Positions 1-7,595 of a stretch of DNA of 49,223 nt are shown in pieces. The position numbers were made by a program, and so were the translations under genes. Below the pieces are notes generated by a model that worked only from the letters and a program-made list of their open reading frames with translations, was not told the DNA's origin and did not search any database. Every line of letters begins with the position of its first letter. Position 1 is the first letter of the stretch. Source of the DNA: Candidatus Harrisonbacteria bacterium (GTDB taxonomy: Bacteria > Patescibacteriota > Minisyncoccia > UBA6257 > 1-14-0-10-44-23); contig JAHFLF010000001.1 in the NCBI GenBank assembly GCA_023255625.1, forward strand, positions 354,965-404,187. The letters are read 5' to 3'.

Positions 1-314
1 GCATCATAACCGGCATCAATCGCGCTTTTAGCATTTTCTATTTTATGCGTATGGTCAGCGTTTAAGAAGACGGGGTAGTTATAGTGCTTCCTCAAATGTT
101 TCACCATCGCAACAATTTCTTTGTCATTACCTAAAAATTCTCGCTCGTGCTCAGTGGTCCCAAAAATTATCGGGATTTTGCGCCCGACTGATTGCGACAA
201 TTCAAGCGCCGCCTCCCAACAGGCCTTCAAAGTTACGAATTCGGAAATATTAAAATGCGCGATCGCTACTTTATTCTTTTTTGCCTCGCGGATGGCTTTC
301 TTTAAAGTAATCAT
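1..314 (-). CDS. fba: Class II fructose-bisphosphate aldolase family protein (N-terminal part)
   Basis: Reading the minus strand from an ATG at 314 gives about 104 residues that run off the left edge. The protein opens MITLKKAIREAKKNKVAIAH and continues with FNISEFVTLKACWEAALELS, which fits the first strand and helix of the class II aldolase TIM barrel. PVFLNADHTHKIENAKSAI near residue 85 matches the conserved Asp-His pair (catalytic Asp and first zinc ligand) seen as LHLDHG in other members. The family cleaves or forms ketose bisphosphates in glycolysis. Two GC-rich hairpins lie just upstream. Exact substrate (fructose or tagatose bisphosphate) cannot be told from this fragment. An in-frame GTG at 335 is an alternative start. 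Confidence 0.8.
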   Translation of the reverse strand, partial: MITLKKAIREAKKNKVAIAHFNISEFVTLKACWEAALELSQSVGRKIPIIFGTTEHEREFLGNDKEIVAMVKHLRKHYNYPVFLNADHTHKIENAKSAIDAGYD

Positions 315-328
315 TGGAGTAATCCCGT

Positions 329-367
329 CGCCCACTTGTGTGGGCGAACCTCGCCCCTACTGGGGCG
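329..367. repeat. Two tandem GC-rich hairpins upstream of the aldolase gene
   Basis: CGCCCAC (329-335) pairs with GTGGGCG (340-346) across a TTGT loop, and CGCCCC (352-357) pairs with GGGGCG (362-367) across TACT. They lie in the leader of the minus-strand aldolase gene. The rest of 315-610 holds another palindrome at 535-553 (CTCCCTT/AAGGGAG) and no convincing gene. Confidence 0.6.
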
Positions 368-610
368 GGAATAATTTTATTAGAGAGGTAATACAAGATA
401 ATTCTAGCACAGAAAGAACAGAAAATACTCTAAAAAATCCTCTAAGATTGACGAAAGTCCTGATTTTTGCTAATATCTGAACACTTTTTATGTCTTGGTG
501 GAGGGAAGAAAAATCCCTCCCGGCTACTGCCGTACTCCCTTTTGAAAAGGGAGAATAACAAGAGGAACCCGCAAAAAGTATTATTATTTACCGGTTCCAA
601 TGCCTGAGGA

Positions 611-704
611 GTAGTTGGCTAGTTACTTGGTTGCTTAGCTAGTTAGGAAGACCGGATTAAATTCAGTTTTTCTAACTAACAAACTAACCAACTAACCAAG
701 CAAC
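611..704. repeat. Junction bracket, GTTAGTTG-type inverted repeat
   Basis: The left arm (about 612-649) is made of GTTGG/GTTAC/GCTAG units and the right arm (about 671-703) of CTAAC/CAAC units, so the two can fold into a long imperfect hairpin. It ends 16 nt before the ATG of the S1-domain gene. Confidence 0.65.
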
Positions 705-720
705 TCTCCTGTCCTAACTT

Positions 721-1803
721 ATGAAGAAACTGTCTGATGGCACGATGACCGCCCTGCTCAAAAACGAGCATGGCCTGATCAAAGCGCTGAAGCTCGCAGA
801 GTTTATCGAGGGTGCGGTGATGAAGAAAGGTCAGAAGGTAATGTATGTTGATCTCGGCCCGCTGGGTACAGGGGTAATTTTCGGCGCGGAATACATGAAT
901 GCCGCCGACATTATTAAAAACCTGAAGATCGGCGACAAAATCTCCGGCAAAATAATTGATCAGGAAAATGATGACGGTTTTGTCGAGCTTTCACTAGCTG
1001 AAGCCGGCAAGCAAAAAGTCTGGGCCGAGATTAAAGAGATGAAGGATAAGGATGAGCCAGTAATGGTGAAAATCCTGGCGGCGAACACAGGCGGGCTGCT
1101 TACAGAGGTAAATGGCATGAAGGCCTTCCTGCCGGTTTCACAGTTGAGTAACGAACACTATCCGCGAGTACCAGACGGAAGTAAAGAAAAAATTCTGGAC
1201 GAGCTCAAAAAGATGGTTGGCACTGATCTGCGCGTGAAAATTATCACCAACACGCAGAACATGAACAAGCTGATTGTCAGCGAGCGCGAGGTCGCGAATG
1301 AAAATGTTAAAGAATTACTGGCTAAATACAAAGTTGGCGATGTTATTGAGGGAATTATCTCCGGCGTAGCTGACTTTGGTGCCTTTATGCGTTTTGTTGA
1401 TCAGCCGTCTATCGAGGGACTCATCCACATTTCCGAGCTTGATCACAAACTAATTGAACACCCGAAGGAGGTGGTCAAGGTCAACGATAGTGTTAAAGCA
1501 AAAGTAGTCGAGATTAAAGATGGCCGCGTTTCGCTATCGCTCAAAGCACTAAAACCAAACCCTTGGGATACGGTGGCAGAAAAATACAAAGAAGGTCAGA
1601 CCGTTACCGGCACGATTACCAGATTCAATCCGTTCGGCGCCTTTGTCGGATTGGACATAGAAATACAAGGGCTCGTGCATGTTACTGAATTTGGCGGCGT
1701 AGACGAAATGAAGCAAAAAATTGAGCTTGGTAAACAATACAAGTTTACGATTAGCTCTCTCAAACCAGCCGAAAAAAGAATAATCTTAAAAGTCGTTAAA
1801 TAA
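721..1803 (+). CDS. rpsA: S1 RNA-binding domain protein, ribosomal protein S1-like
   Basis: This 360-aa protein consists of four consecutive S1 (OB-fold) RNA-binding domains at roughly residues 27-94, 112-190, 205-275 and 292-360. The third is the clearest (GDVIEGIISGVADFGAFMRF, then GLIHISEL and VSLSLKAL), and the fourth has the same pattern. S1 holds mRNA near the ribosome during initiation. Four domains is fewer than the six of Escherichia coli S1 but common in reduced and Gram-positive-like lineages. The gene is followed by rpsO and pnp, so the block is concerned with translation and RNA turnover. The ATG at 721 follows an inverted-repeat bracket and has no clear Shine-Dalgarno sequence. 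Confidence 0.85.
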   Translation: MKKLSDGTMTALLKNEHGLIKALKLAEFIEGAVMKKGQKVMYVDLGPLGTGVIFGAEYMNAADIIKNLKIGDKISGKIIDQENDDGFVELSLAEAGKQKVWAEIKEMKDKDEPVMVKILAANTGGLLTEVNGMKAFLPVSQLSNEHYPRVPDGSKEKILDELKKMVGTDLRVKIITNTQNMNKLIVSEREVANENVKELLAKYKVGDVIEGIISGVADFGAFMRFVDQPSIEGLIHISELDHKLIEHPKEVVKVNDSVKAKVVEIKDGRVSLSLKALKPNPWDTVAEKYKEGQTVTGTITRFNPFGAFVGLDIEIQGLVHVTEFGGVDEMKQKIELGKQYKFTISSLKPAEKRIILKVVK

Positions 1804-1810
1804 TAATTAA

Positions 1811-1920
1811 AGATACCAATATACAAATGGTACTAATGCTACAAATAGCTGCCAATAATCAAAATCAAAACCGATTAGTATATATTAGTAACATTAGTAC
1901 TCATTAGTAGATTGGTATCT
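1811..1920. repeat. Junction bracket, GATACCAAT/ATTGGTATC-type inverted repeat
   Basis: AGATACCAAT at the left end is the exact complement of ATTGGTATCT at 1911-1920. The inner parts, made of ACTAATGCTAC-like and GTAACATTAGTAC-like units, also pair. The element fills the gap between the S1 gene and rpsO. Confidence 0.65.
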
Positions 1921-1928
1921 ATCATCTT

Positions 1929-2192
1929 ATGCTGACAACAAACACCAAAAAACGCATTATTAAAGAGCACGCAACTACCGAAAAAGACACCGGTTCTGTA
2001 CCGGTGCAGGTCGGTGTTATTACTCGTCAAATCGAGGAGCTAACCAAACATCTCAAGAAGCACGCGAAGGACAATCACAGCCGCCGTGGACTTTTGATGA
2101 TGGTCGGCAAACGCCGCCGGCTCTTGGCCTACTTTGAGAAAAAAGATCCAAAAGGACACAAGGCGCTCCTGAAAAAGTTAGGATTAAAATAG
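1929..2192 (+). CDS. rpsO: 30S ribosomal protein S15
   Basis: This 87-aa protein has normal S15 length and shows the family hallmarks: DTGSVPVQVGVITRQIEELT near the N terminus, then HLKKHAKDNHSRRGLLMMVG and RRRLLAYFEKKDPKGHKALL. S15 binds the central domain of 16S rRNA early in 30S assembly. rpsO followed by pnp is a widely conserved order; here an NYN nuclease gene lies between them. The ATG at 1929 comes directly after an inverted-repeat bracket and has no clear ribosome binding site. Confidence 0.97.
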   Translation: MLTTNTKKRIIKEHATTEKDTGSVPVQVGVITRQIEELTKHLKKHAKDNHSRRGLLMMVGKRRRLLAYFEKKDPKGHKALLKKLGLK

Positions 2193-2195
2193 TTC

Positions 2196-2281
2196 ATCAA
2201 GTTGTAAAGTTCATAAAGCGGTGGGAAGAGTAAGATTTTCCTATGACTTGATAACTTGATAAACTTTAAAACTTTCAACTT
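2196..2281. repeat. Junction bracket, CAAGTTGTAAAGTT-type inverted repeat
   Basis: CATCAAGTTGTAAAGTTCAT on the left pairs imperfectly with ACTTGATAAACTTTAAAACT on the right. It fills the rpsO to NYN-gene gap and ends 6 nt before the ATG. Confidence 0.55.
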
Positions 2282-2286
2282 ACCCC

Positions 2287-2910
2287 ATGAATCACCCCGA
2301 ACAACGCGTTGGCATCTTCATCGATGTACAAAACCTGTACCACTCGGCGAAGAATTTATACAGCGCCCGCGTTAATTACAAAGAACTCATCAAGCATCTA
2401 GTTTCCGGCCGCAAGCTGGTGCGGGCGCTCGGCTATGTGATCAAGGCCGAAGCAGCAGTAACGGCGGAGCACTTGGCAAAAATCGAGGCGGGTGAGATGG
2501 AGCAACGGGAAAAGACCACCAAAAGTGAGGCGAGTTTTTTTGAGGCGCTGAAACAATCCGGGATTGAGTTGCGGATGAAAGATATTCAAATTTTTCATGG
2601 TGGCGCAAAAAAAGCGGACTGGGATATCGGTATGGCGATTGATGCGGTCCGGATGTCCGAGAGCTTGGATGTCATCGTGCTAGTAACCGGTGATGGCGAC
2701 TTTATTCCGCTGATTGAGTACTTACGATCTGGCCGAGGCAAGGTAGTTGAGGTGGCGGCGTTCTCGCGCAGCAGCAGCAGCAAACTCAAAGAGGCGGCCG
2801 ACACCTTTGTCGCTTTAGATGAATTGCCGCGAGTTATTATGAAGCCGCTAGGAATGCGCCGCGGTCGCAAAAATAATGCAGACAATGGATATCTGCCGGC
2901 AGAGGAATAG
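2287..2910 (+). CDS. NYN domain (LabA/DUF88-like) putative ribonuclease
   Basis: This 207-aa protein carries a PIN-like NYN domain over about residues 8-190. GIFIDVQNLYHS (Asp13 and Asn16), DWDIGMAIDA (Asp111, Asp113) and VTGDGDFIPLIEYLRSGRGK (Asp136, Asp138) match the acidic metal-binding positions of the family. KLKEAADTFVALDEL closes the domain, and a short basic tail follows. Family members are metal-dependent RNases or RNA-binding proteins, and placement between rpsO and pnp fits a role in RNA turnover, although that is inference from context. Confidence 0.85.
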   Translation: MNHPEQRVGIFIDVQNLYHSAKNLYSARVNYKELIKHLVSGRKLVRALGYVIKAEAAVTAEHLAKIEAGEMEQREKTTKSEASFFEALKQSGIELRMKDIQIFHGGAKKADWDIGMAIDAVRMSESLDVIVLVTGDGDFIPLIEYLRSGRGKVVEVAAFSRSSSSKLKEAADTFVALDELPRVIMKPLGMRRGRKNNADNGYLPAEE

Positions 2911-2913
2911 AGA

Positions 2914-3086
2914 GCTACGAATAACGAATTGGTTCACGAAAGTACGAATAAGGTATAAAATACATATAAGTCGAAAAATAATAATAATTAAAAAAATAAA
3001 AACGAATTACGAATAAAATACGAAAGCCGAAGAGATGCCGAGCCGCACTATTCGCACTTTCGTACAAAATTCGTAATTCGTTGATC
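2914..3086. repeat. Junction bracket, ACGAATAACGAATT-type inverted repeat
   Basis: The left arm (about 2916-2950: ACGAATAACGAATTGG then CGAAAGTACGAATAAGG) is complementary, with gaps, to the right arm (about 3048-3082: TATTCGCACTTTCGTAC then AATTCGTAATTCGT). An AT-rich loop of about 95 nt lies between them. It spans the whole gap before pnp. Confidence 0.65.
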
Positions 3087-3089
3087 ATT

Positions 3090-5195
3090 ATGGATTTACA
3101 CAAACAAGAATTCTCGTTAGATTACGCAGGCCGCACCTTAAAATTCGAGGTTTCCCGGCTGGCCGAACAGGCGAGCGCCGCTGTGCTTGGCACATATGGC
3201 GACTCAACCGTTTTGGCCACGGTGGTCATGGGCAAAAAAGATAAAGAAAGCAGTTATTTCCCGCTGACGGTGGATTACGAAGAGCGATTTTATGCCGTCG
3301 GTAAAATTCTCGGCAGCCGCTTTGTGCGTCGCGAAGGAAAATCCAGCGAGGAGGCGGTTCTCTCCGGCCGAGTTATCGACCGGACTATTCGTCCACTCTT
3401 TGATGGGCGGATGCGCCGCGATGTTCAGGTGGTAGTTACTATTCTCTCGTATGACGAGGATGATGACTTAGACTTTCTGGCGCTAAATACCGCCTCAACG
3501 GCCTTGGCTATTTCGGACATTCCCTGGGCTGGACCAGTTGCGGGCGTAAAAATAGTTAAAAAAGATGGCGCGCTGATAGTTAATCCAAAAAATTCGCAAA
3601 TTGCGGAGGGGGCAACCTTTCAGATTTTCGCCGCCGGACCAAAAGACCGAATTAATATGATCGAAGCCGATGGACTGGAGCCAGCCGAAGCCGAGGTGCT
3701 TACGGGTTTTGAGCAGGCACAAAAAGAGATAAATACGCTAATCGAATTCCAAAACAGCATCGTCGCCAAAATTGGCAAACCAAAACAAAAAATTGTTTTG
3801 GCGGAGCTAGACCCGGCGGTCAAAGAAAAAATGGTCAGTTTTTTGAATGGAAAATTAGAGCCGGCAATTTATGCTGCAACTAAAATGGAGCATGAGGCGA
3901 GTTTGGCAAAAATCGCCGCTGATCTGAATGAACATCTGCGCGCAGATGGAGTAGACGAAAAAACAATTAAAGCGACAGGGGATTATCTGGAGAAGATGAT
4001 CAGCGAGATTGTGCATAGCGGGGCGATCACCTCCGGCAAACGCCCGGACGGACGAGGGATTGAGGAGGTTCGCGAACTGCATGCCCAGGTCGGGCTGCTG
4101 AAACGCACGCACGGTTCTGGCTTATTTATACGAGGCAACACGCAGTCGCTGGCGCTAGCCACGATTGGCACGCCCGGCCAGGAGCAGACGATAGAAACTA
4201 TGAGCTTCTCGGGCAAAAAACGCTTTATGTTGCACTACAACTTCCCGCAGTATTCAGTTGGGGAAACCGGCCCGTTCCGCGGCGCTGGTCGTCGCGAAAT
4301 TGGCCATGGGGCGCTGGCAGAAAAAGCATTGCGAGGCATGATCCCGACTAAAGAGGAATTCCCGTATGCGGTCCGAGTTGTTTCCGAAATTACCTCATCA
4401 AACGGTTCGTCTTCAATGGCCTCGGTTTGTGGTGCCACGCTCGCGCTAATGGATGCGGGCGTACCAATCAAAAAACCGGTAGCCGGAATCGCGATGGGTC
4501 TTATGTCCGCCAATAGCGAAAAAGATTTTAAAGTGCTCACTGATTTGCAGGGGGCAGAGGATCACTATGGCGACATGGACTTTAAAGTTGCTGGCACTAA
4601 AGAGGGTATTACAGCAATTCAGTTGGATGTAAAAATCATGGGACTGACTATGGAGATGGTGAAAACAACCTTGGAACAGGCCCGCAAAGCCAGATTGCAA
4701 ATCCTAGAGGTGATCACTGCTGCTTTACCGGCGCCGCGCAAAGAGATCTCGCCGCTGGCACCGCTTATCATGAGCGTTAAAATTGACCCGGCGAAAATCG
4801 GTGCAGTTATCGGCAGTGGCGGAAAAACAATCAACGGCATTATTGAAAAAACCGGCTGCATTGCCATCGATATCGACGACGATGGCCTGGTCTATGTCTC
4901 CGGTAAAGATAAAGAGACGACAATGGCGGCCTACAACGAGGTGCTGGCGATCGTGAAAGACTATCAGGTTGGCGAAATAGTCGAGGGCAATATCGTCAAG
5001 ATTTTGGAATTCGGGGCGATTGTTGAGCTAGATGCAAACCACGACGGCATGATCCATGTCAGCGAACTCAAGGATGGATTCGTGAAAACCGTCGGCGAGG
5101 TGGTCAAACTTGGCGATCATGTCCGAGTCAAAGTTATGAAAGTTGAGCCAAATGGAAAAATTGGCTTGTCGCTAAAGGCGATGGGGAAAGTTTAG
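3090..5195 (+). CDS. pnp: Polyribonucleotide nucleotidyltransferase (PNPase)
   Basis: This is a full-length PNPase (701 aa from the ATG at 3090). PNPase degrades RNA 3' to 5' by phosphorolysis. It shows the first RNase PH domain (DSTVLATVVMG, RPLFDGRMRRDVQVV), the linker, and the second RNase PH domain (TSGKRPDGRGIEEVREL, NFPQYSVGETGPFRGAGRRE, DAGVPIKKPVAGIAMGL). A KH domain (KIGAVIGSGGKTINGIIEKT) and a C-terminal S1 domain (GEIVEGNIVKILEFGAIVEL) follow. An upstream in-frame TTG at 3081 lies in the repeat arm, so ATG 3090 is preferred. A perfect 27-bp inverted repeat follows the gene. Confidence 0.97.
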   Translation: MDLHKQEFSLDYAGRTLKFEVSRLAEQASAAVLGTYGDSTVLATVVMGKKDKESSYFPLTVDYEERFYAVGKILGSRFVRREGKSSEEAVLSGRVIDRTIRPLFDGRMRRDVQVVVTILSYDEDDDLDFLALNTASTALAISDIPWAGPVAGVKIVKKDGALIVNPKNSQIAEGATFQIFAAGPKDRINMIEADGLEPAEAEVLTGFEQAQKEINTLIEFQNSIVAKIGKPKQKIVLAELDPAVKEKMVSFLNGKLEPAIYAATKMEHEASLAKIAADLNEHLRADGVDEKTIKATGDYLEKMISEIVHSGAITSGKRPDGRGIEEVRELHAQVGLLKRTHGSGLFIRGNTQSLALATIGTPGQEQTIETMSFSGKKRFMLHYNFPQYSVGETGPFRGAGRREIGHGALAEKALRGMIPTKEEFPYAVRVVSEITSSNGSSSMASVCGATLALMDAGVPIKKPVAGIAMGLMSANSEKDFKVLTDLQGAEDHYGDMDFKVAGTKEGITAIQLDVKIMGLTMEMVKTTLEQARKARLQILEVITAALPAPRKEISPLAPLIMSVKIDPAKIGAVIGSGGKTINGIIEKTGCIAIDIDDDGLVYVSGKDKETTMAAYNEVLAIVKDYQVGEIVEGNIVKILEFGAIVELDANHDGMIHVSELKDGFVKTVGEVVKLGDHVRVKVMKVEPNGKIGLSLKAMGKV

Positions 5196-5214
5196 GGATT
5201 GTTTTGATGTATAC

Positions 5215-5279
5215 AAACTAAGGCAGGCGTGATTTTGGCAATAGAACCCCGTTTGCCAAAATCACGCCTGCCTTAGTTT
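5215..5279. repeat. Perfect 27-bp inverted repeat after pnp
   Basis: 5215-5241 is exactly complementary to 5253-5279, with an 11-nt loop (5242-5252). The stem has a GC core (AGGCAGGCGTGATTTTGGC). No U-tract follows, so it is not a standard intrinsic terminator. It may protect or process the pnp mRNA 3' end, or be a palindromic mobile repeat. Confidence 0.8.
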
Positions 5280-5306
5280 AGAAAACGGGCCAGCGAAATA
5301 ATATTG

Positions 5307-5315
5307 TGGTATAGT
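5307..5315 (+). promoter_or_regulatory. Candidate extended -10 promoter
   Basis: TGGTATAGT matches an extended -10 element. It lies 41 nt upstream of the ATG at 5357, and no clear -35 is seen. Confidence 0.45.
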
Positions 5316-5356
5316 AGAAATACTAAAGGCCTCTCTTATTTATCTTTTATTATTTT

Positions 5357-6448
5357 ATGGAACCGCAAAATATTCCGATAAACCCGCAGCCGCAAAAACC
5401 CTTGCCAGATGGGCAGGAACAGCAAATTAAAATGCTGCGCCAGAATATTGGCAGCGCATCGGCTTTAGCTTCACCAAATCAAACCGTGCAAGCAAGCCCA
5501 ACGGAGCCCACTCTCAAGATCCCTGCAAAGCCCGTTTTTGACGCAGACGAACCGGTTTTTACCCCAAATACAGTTGCGCCACAGCCGAGCGCGCGCGTTT
5601 TCCAAACCGCGCCGGCACCTGCCACAACGGCAATAATACCGCCGGCTCCGCCTGTTGCTGCGCAAACAGCTGCGCCGTCAGTGGACGCGCTCATCGCCCA
5701 GAGGAAAAGCAAGGGCAAAATGAAAACAATAATTTTTGGAGTTGCTGGCCTTGTTGTAATTGCGGCGGCTGCATACTTTATCGTGCCCCTTTTTAAAACG
5801 GCTCCGGTAGAGCCAGCCCCAATTGCACAGCAGCCGGCCGGCTCGGTAACTCCGGTTGAACCAACACAACCCGCGAAAACTACTCCGGCAATTGTCTCTC
5901 TTTTCACCGTAGAGCCAGCCGCTCGGGGATTTGTAGCTGTGAATAAACCATATACAGCAGCCGTAATCAATGAGGCGCTAACCAAAACAAAAGATCTGCA
6001 GGGAACGCGCGAGACAATGCTCATGAACTTTGATACACCCCAAAGAGCGCTGACCTTTGTGGAGATTATCGGTGCACTTGCGCCAAGCATTCAGGAAAAA
6101 ACTGCTCAACTATTTTCCGGCGAGGTTAGCAGCTACACTTTTAGTGATGCGGCTGGCAACTGGCCTGGCTATGTGGCTAAACTCAAAATGGAGGCAAATG
6201 CCACAGATATTAAGGACTGGTTTAGTTCTCTGGAAAAAACATCGGAAAAGAAAAACTTTTTCGTTACCGATCCTGGTACACTGCAGACCTTTAAAAATGG
6301 GTTGATTAACAACACTTATCCGGACCGTTATGCCCCCGGCACAACCGCCGGAGCATCCTTCTCATACCTGATTTTACCGGAGAAGAAGCTGGTCTTAATC
6401 GGCACCTCGTTTGAGGGGATGAAGGATGCTTTGCGTCTTTTGCAGTAA
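5357..6448 (+). CDS. Single-pass membrane protein with Pro/Ala-rich linkers, paralogue 1
   Basis: Function not recognised. The 363-aa protein has a Pro/Gln/Ala-rich cytoplasmic region (residues 1-120), one transmembrane helix (KTIIFGVAGLVVIAAAAYFI, about 123-142), a Pro/Thr-rich spacer and a globular domain outside the membrane (about 185-363). That domain contains the pattern TAQLFSGEVSSYTFSDAAGN-WPG and ends PGTTAGASFSYLILPEKKLV...MKDALRLLQ. The next gene encodes the same architecture and an almost identical C terminus, so the two are tandem duplicates. The topology suggests an envelope-anchored protein whose outer domain interacts at the cell surface, but no known family is visible. Confidence 0.75.
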   Translation: MEPQNIPINPQPQKPLPDGQEQQIKMLRQNIGSASALASPNQTVQASPTEPTLKIPAKPVFDADEPVFTPNTVAPQPSARVFQTAPAPATTAIIPPAPPVAAQTAAPSVDALIAQRKSKGKMKTIIFGVAGLVVIAAAAYFIVPLFKTAPVEPAPIAQQPAGSVTPVEPTQPAKTTPAIVSLFTVEPAARGFVAVNKPYTAAVINEALTKTKDLQGTRETMLMNFDTPQRALTFVEIIGALAPSIQEKTAQLFSGEVSSYTFSDAAGNWPGYVAKLKMEANATDIKDWFSSLEKTSEKKNFFVTDPGTLQTFKNGLINNTYPDRYAPGTTAGASFSYLILPEKKLVLIGTSFEGMKDALRLLQ

Positions 6449-6540
6449 TCACTAACATGCTAATCAAACCGAATATGCGAATAGAATTCGAAACCCATTA
6501 GCATATTAGTCCTCATTCGCGTGTTAGCGAATACTGTACT
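6446..6540. repeat. Junction bracket, CGCTAACATGCTAAT-type inverted repeat
   Basis: The left arm begins at the TAA stop of paralogue 1 (CAGTAATCACTAACATGCTA) and the right arm (about 6497-6536) ends with GTGTTAGCGAATACTGTACT just before the ATG at 6541. The arms pair imperfectly around a short centre. Confidence 0.75.
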
Positions 6541-7494
6541 ATGGAGGTAATCAAAGAAATAACTCTTCGGACTCTGGCCGGCGACAGCGCTGCGCTGGCA
6601 AAAAACCTGCATCCGGCGCCGGAACTGATACCAGTCAAATTTCATGACAATAAAGCTCCGGTTCAAACAGCCGGAGCTGTTCAGGGACAAACGGAAAAGA
6701 AAAAAAGTCCGGCGGCAACCTTAGCACTCGCCGCGGTCTTTGTCTTAATCGTGCTGGCTGCGGTTGGATATTTTATGCTACCAAAATTTATTGCAAAATT
6801 TATGGCGGCGCCGGCTGCACAGATTCCGGAAAACTCTACCTCTGCTTTAGAAACAACTGAAACGCAGACGATCGAGCCGCAGCCCGATCAATCAATCGCC
6901 TCTGCCGATTCAACACAAACTTCGCAACCAGAAACATCGACATCCAACTCGTTATTAACCAAGGAACCGGTTGGCAAATCCCAAACTACACTAACTGTCC
7001 CGCTGACTGTGGAATCTTGGAAAGTGGGCTTACAGGACGGGTTGCCCGCCGCCGGTACAAGTGAAGTTAATTTATTTAAAGAGGGTCACATTCAAATTAG
7101 TTTTAGTGAGTTAATCGGTACGCTGATCCCAACACTAAAACCCCAAACAGAAACGCTCTTCGCGGGTGAATACAGTACATTAGTTTTTGTTAACAGTAGC
7201 GGCCGCTGGCCGGGCGTAGTGGCAAAACTAAAAGACGATGTTACCGCTGAATCAATCCAACCATGGTTCGACGCTCTGGAAAAAAGTCCAAACAATAAAA
7301 ATTTCTTCATCACAAACCCGGGCGCGCTCCAACCGTTTAGAGATGGCATTATAGGCGACATCTATCCAAATCGCTTTGCCCCGGGCACAACCGCCGGAGC
7401 ATCCTTCTCATATCTGATTTTGCCGGATAAGAAACTGGTCTTAATCGGCACCTCGTTTGAGGGGATGAAGGATGCTTTGCGGCTTTTGCAGTAA
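6541..7494 (+). CDS. Single-pass membrane protein, paralogue 2
   Basis: Function not recognised. The 317-aa protein has a cytoplasmic N terminus of about 60 residues, a transmembrane helix (ATLALAAVFVLIVLAAVGYF, about 59-78), a Thr/Ser/Gln-rich spacer and an outer C-terminal domain homologous to that of the upstream gene (ETLFAGEYSTLVFVNSSGRW, then KLVLIGTSFEGMKDALRLLQ). Only the last 111 nt are nearly identical between the two genes (5 mismatches; 6338-6448 against 7384-7494), while the rest has diverged strongly. This suggests recent gene conversion or strong constraint on the C terminus. Confidence 0.75.
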   Translation: MEVIKEITLRTLAGDSAALAKNLHPAPELIPVKFHDNKAPVQTAGAVQGQTEKKKSPAATLALAAVFVLIVLAAVGYFMLPKFIAKFMAAPAAQIPENSTSALETTETQTIEPQPDQSIASADSTQTSQPETSTSNSLLTKEPVGKSQTTLTVPLTVESWKVGLQDGLPAAGTSEVNLFKEGHIQISFSELIGTLIPTLKPQTETLFAGEYSTLVFVNSSGRWPGVVAKLKDDVTAESIQPWFDALEKSPNNKNFFITNPGALQPFRDGIIGDIYPNRFAPGTTAGASFSYLILPDKKLVLIGTSFEGMKDALRLLQ

Positions 7495-7595
7495 TTACAG
7501 CATTCGCTAACATGCGAATTAAGACTAATATGCTAATGGTACCAAGGTTTCTATTCGCGTATTCGTCTGGATTAGCGTGTTAGTGATTACTGCTG
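7491..7595. repeat. Junction bracket between convergent genes, CGCTAACATGCGAAT-type
   Basis: The left arm (TTCGCTAACATGCGAATTAA, about 7504-7540) pairs with the right arm (TTCGCGTATTCGTCTGGATT then AGCGTGTTAGTGATTACTG, about 7553-7593). Both the plus-strand stop at 7494 and the comM stop at 7587-7589 lie at or in the arms. No separate terminator is seen. Confidence 0.7.

Noticed and set aside
121-480. 119-codon plus-strand ORF
   Set aside because: Lies antisense to the partial class II aldolase, whose minus-strand translation is convincing.
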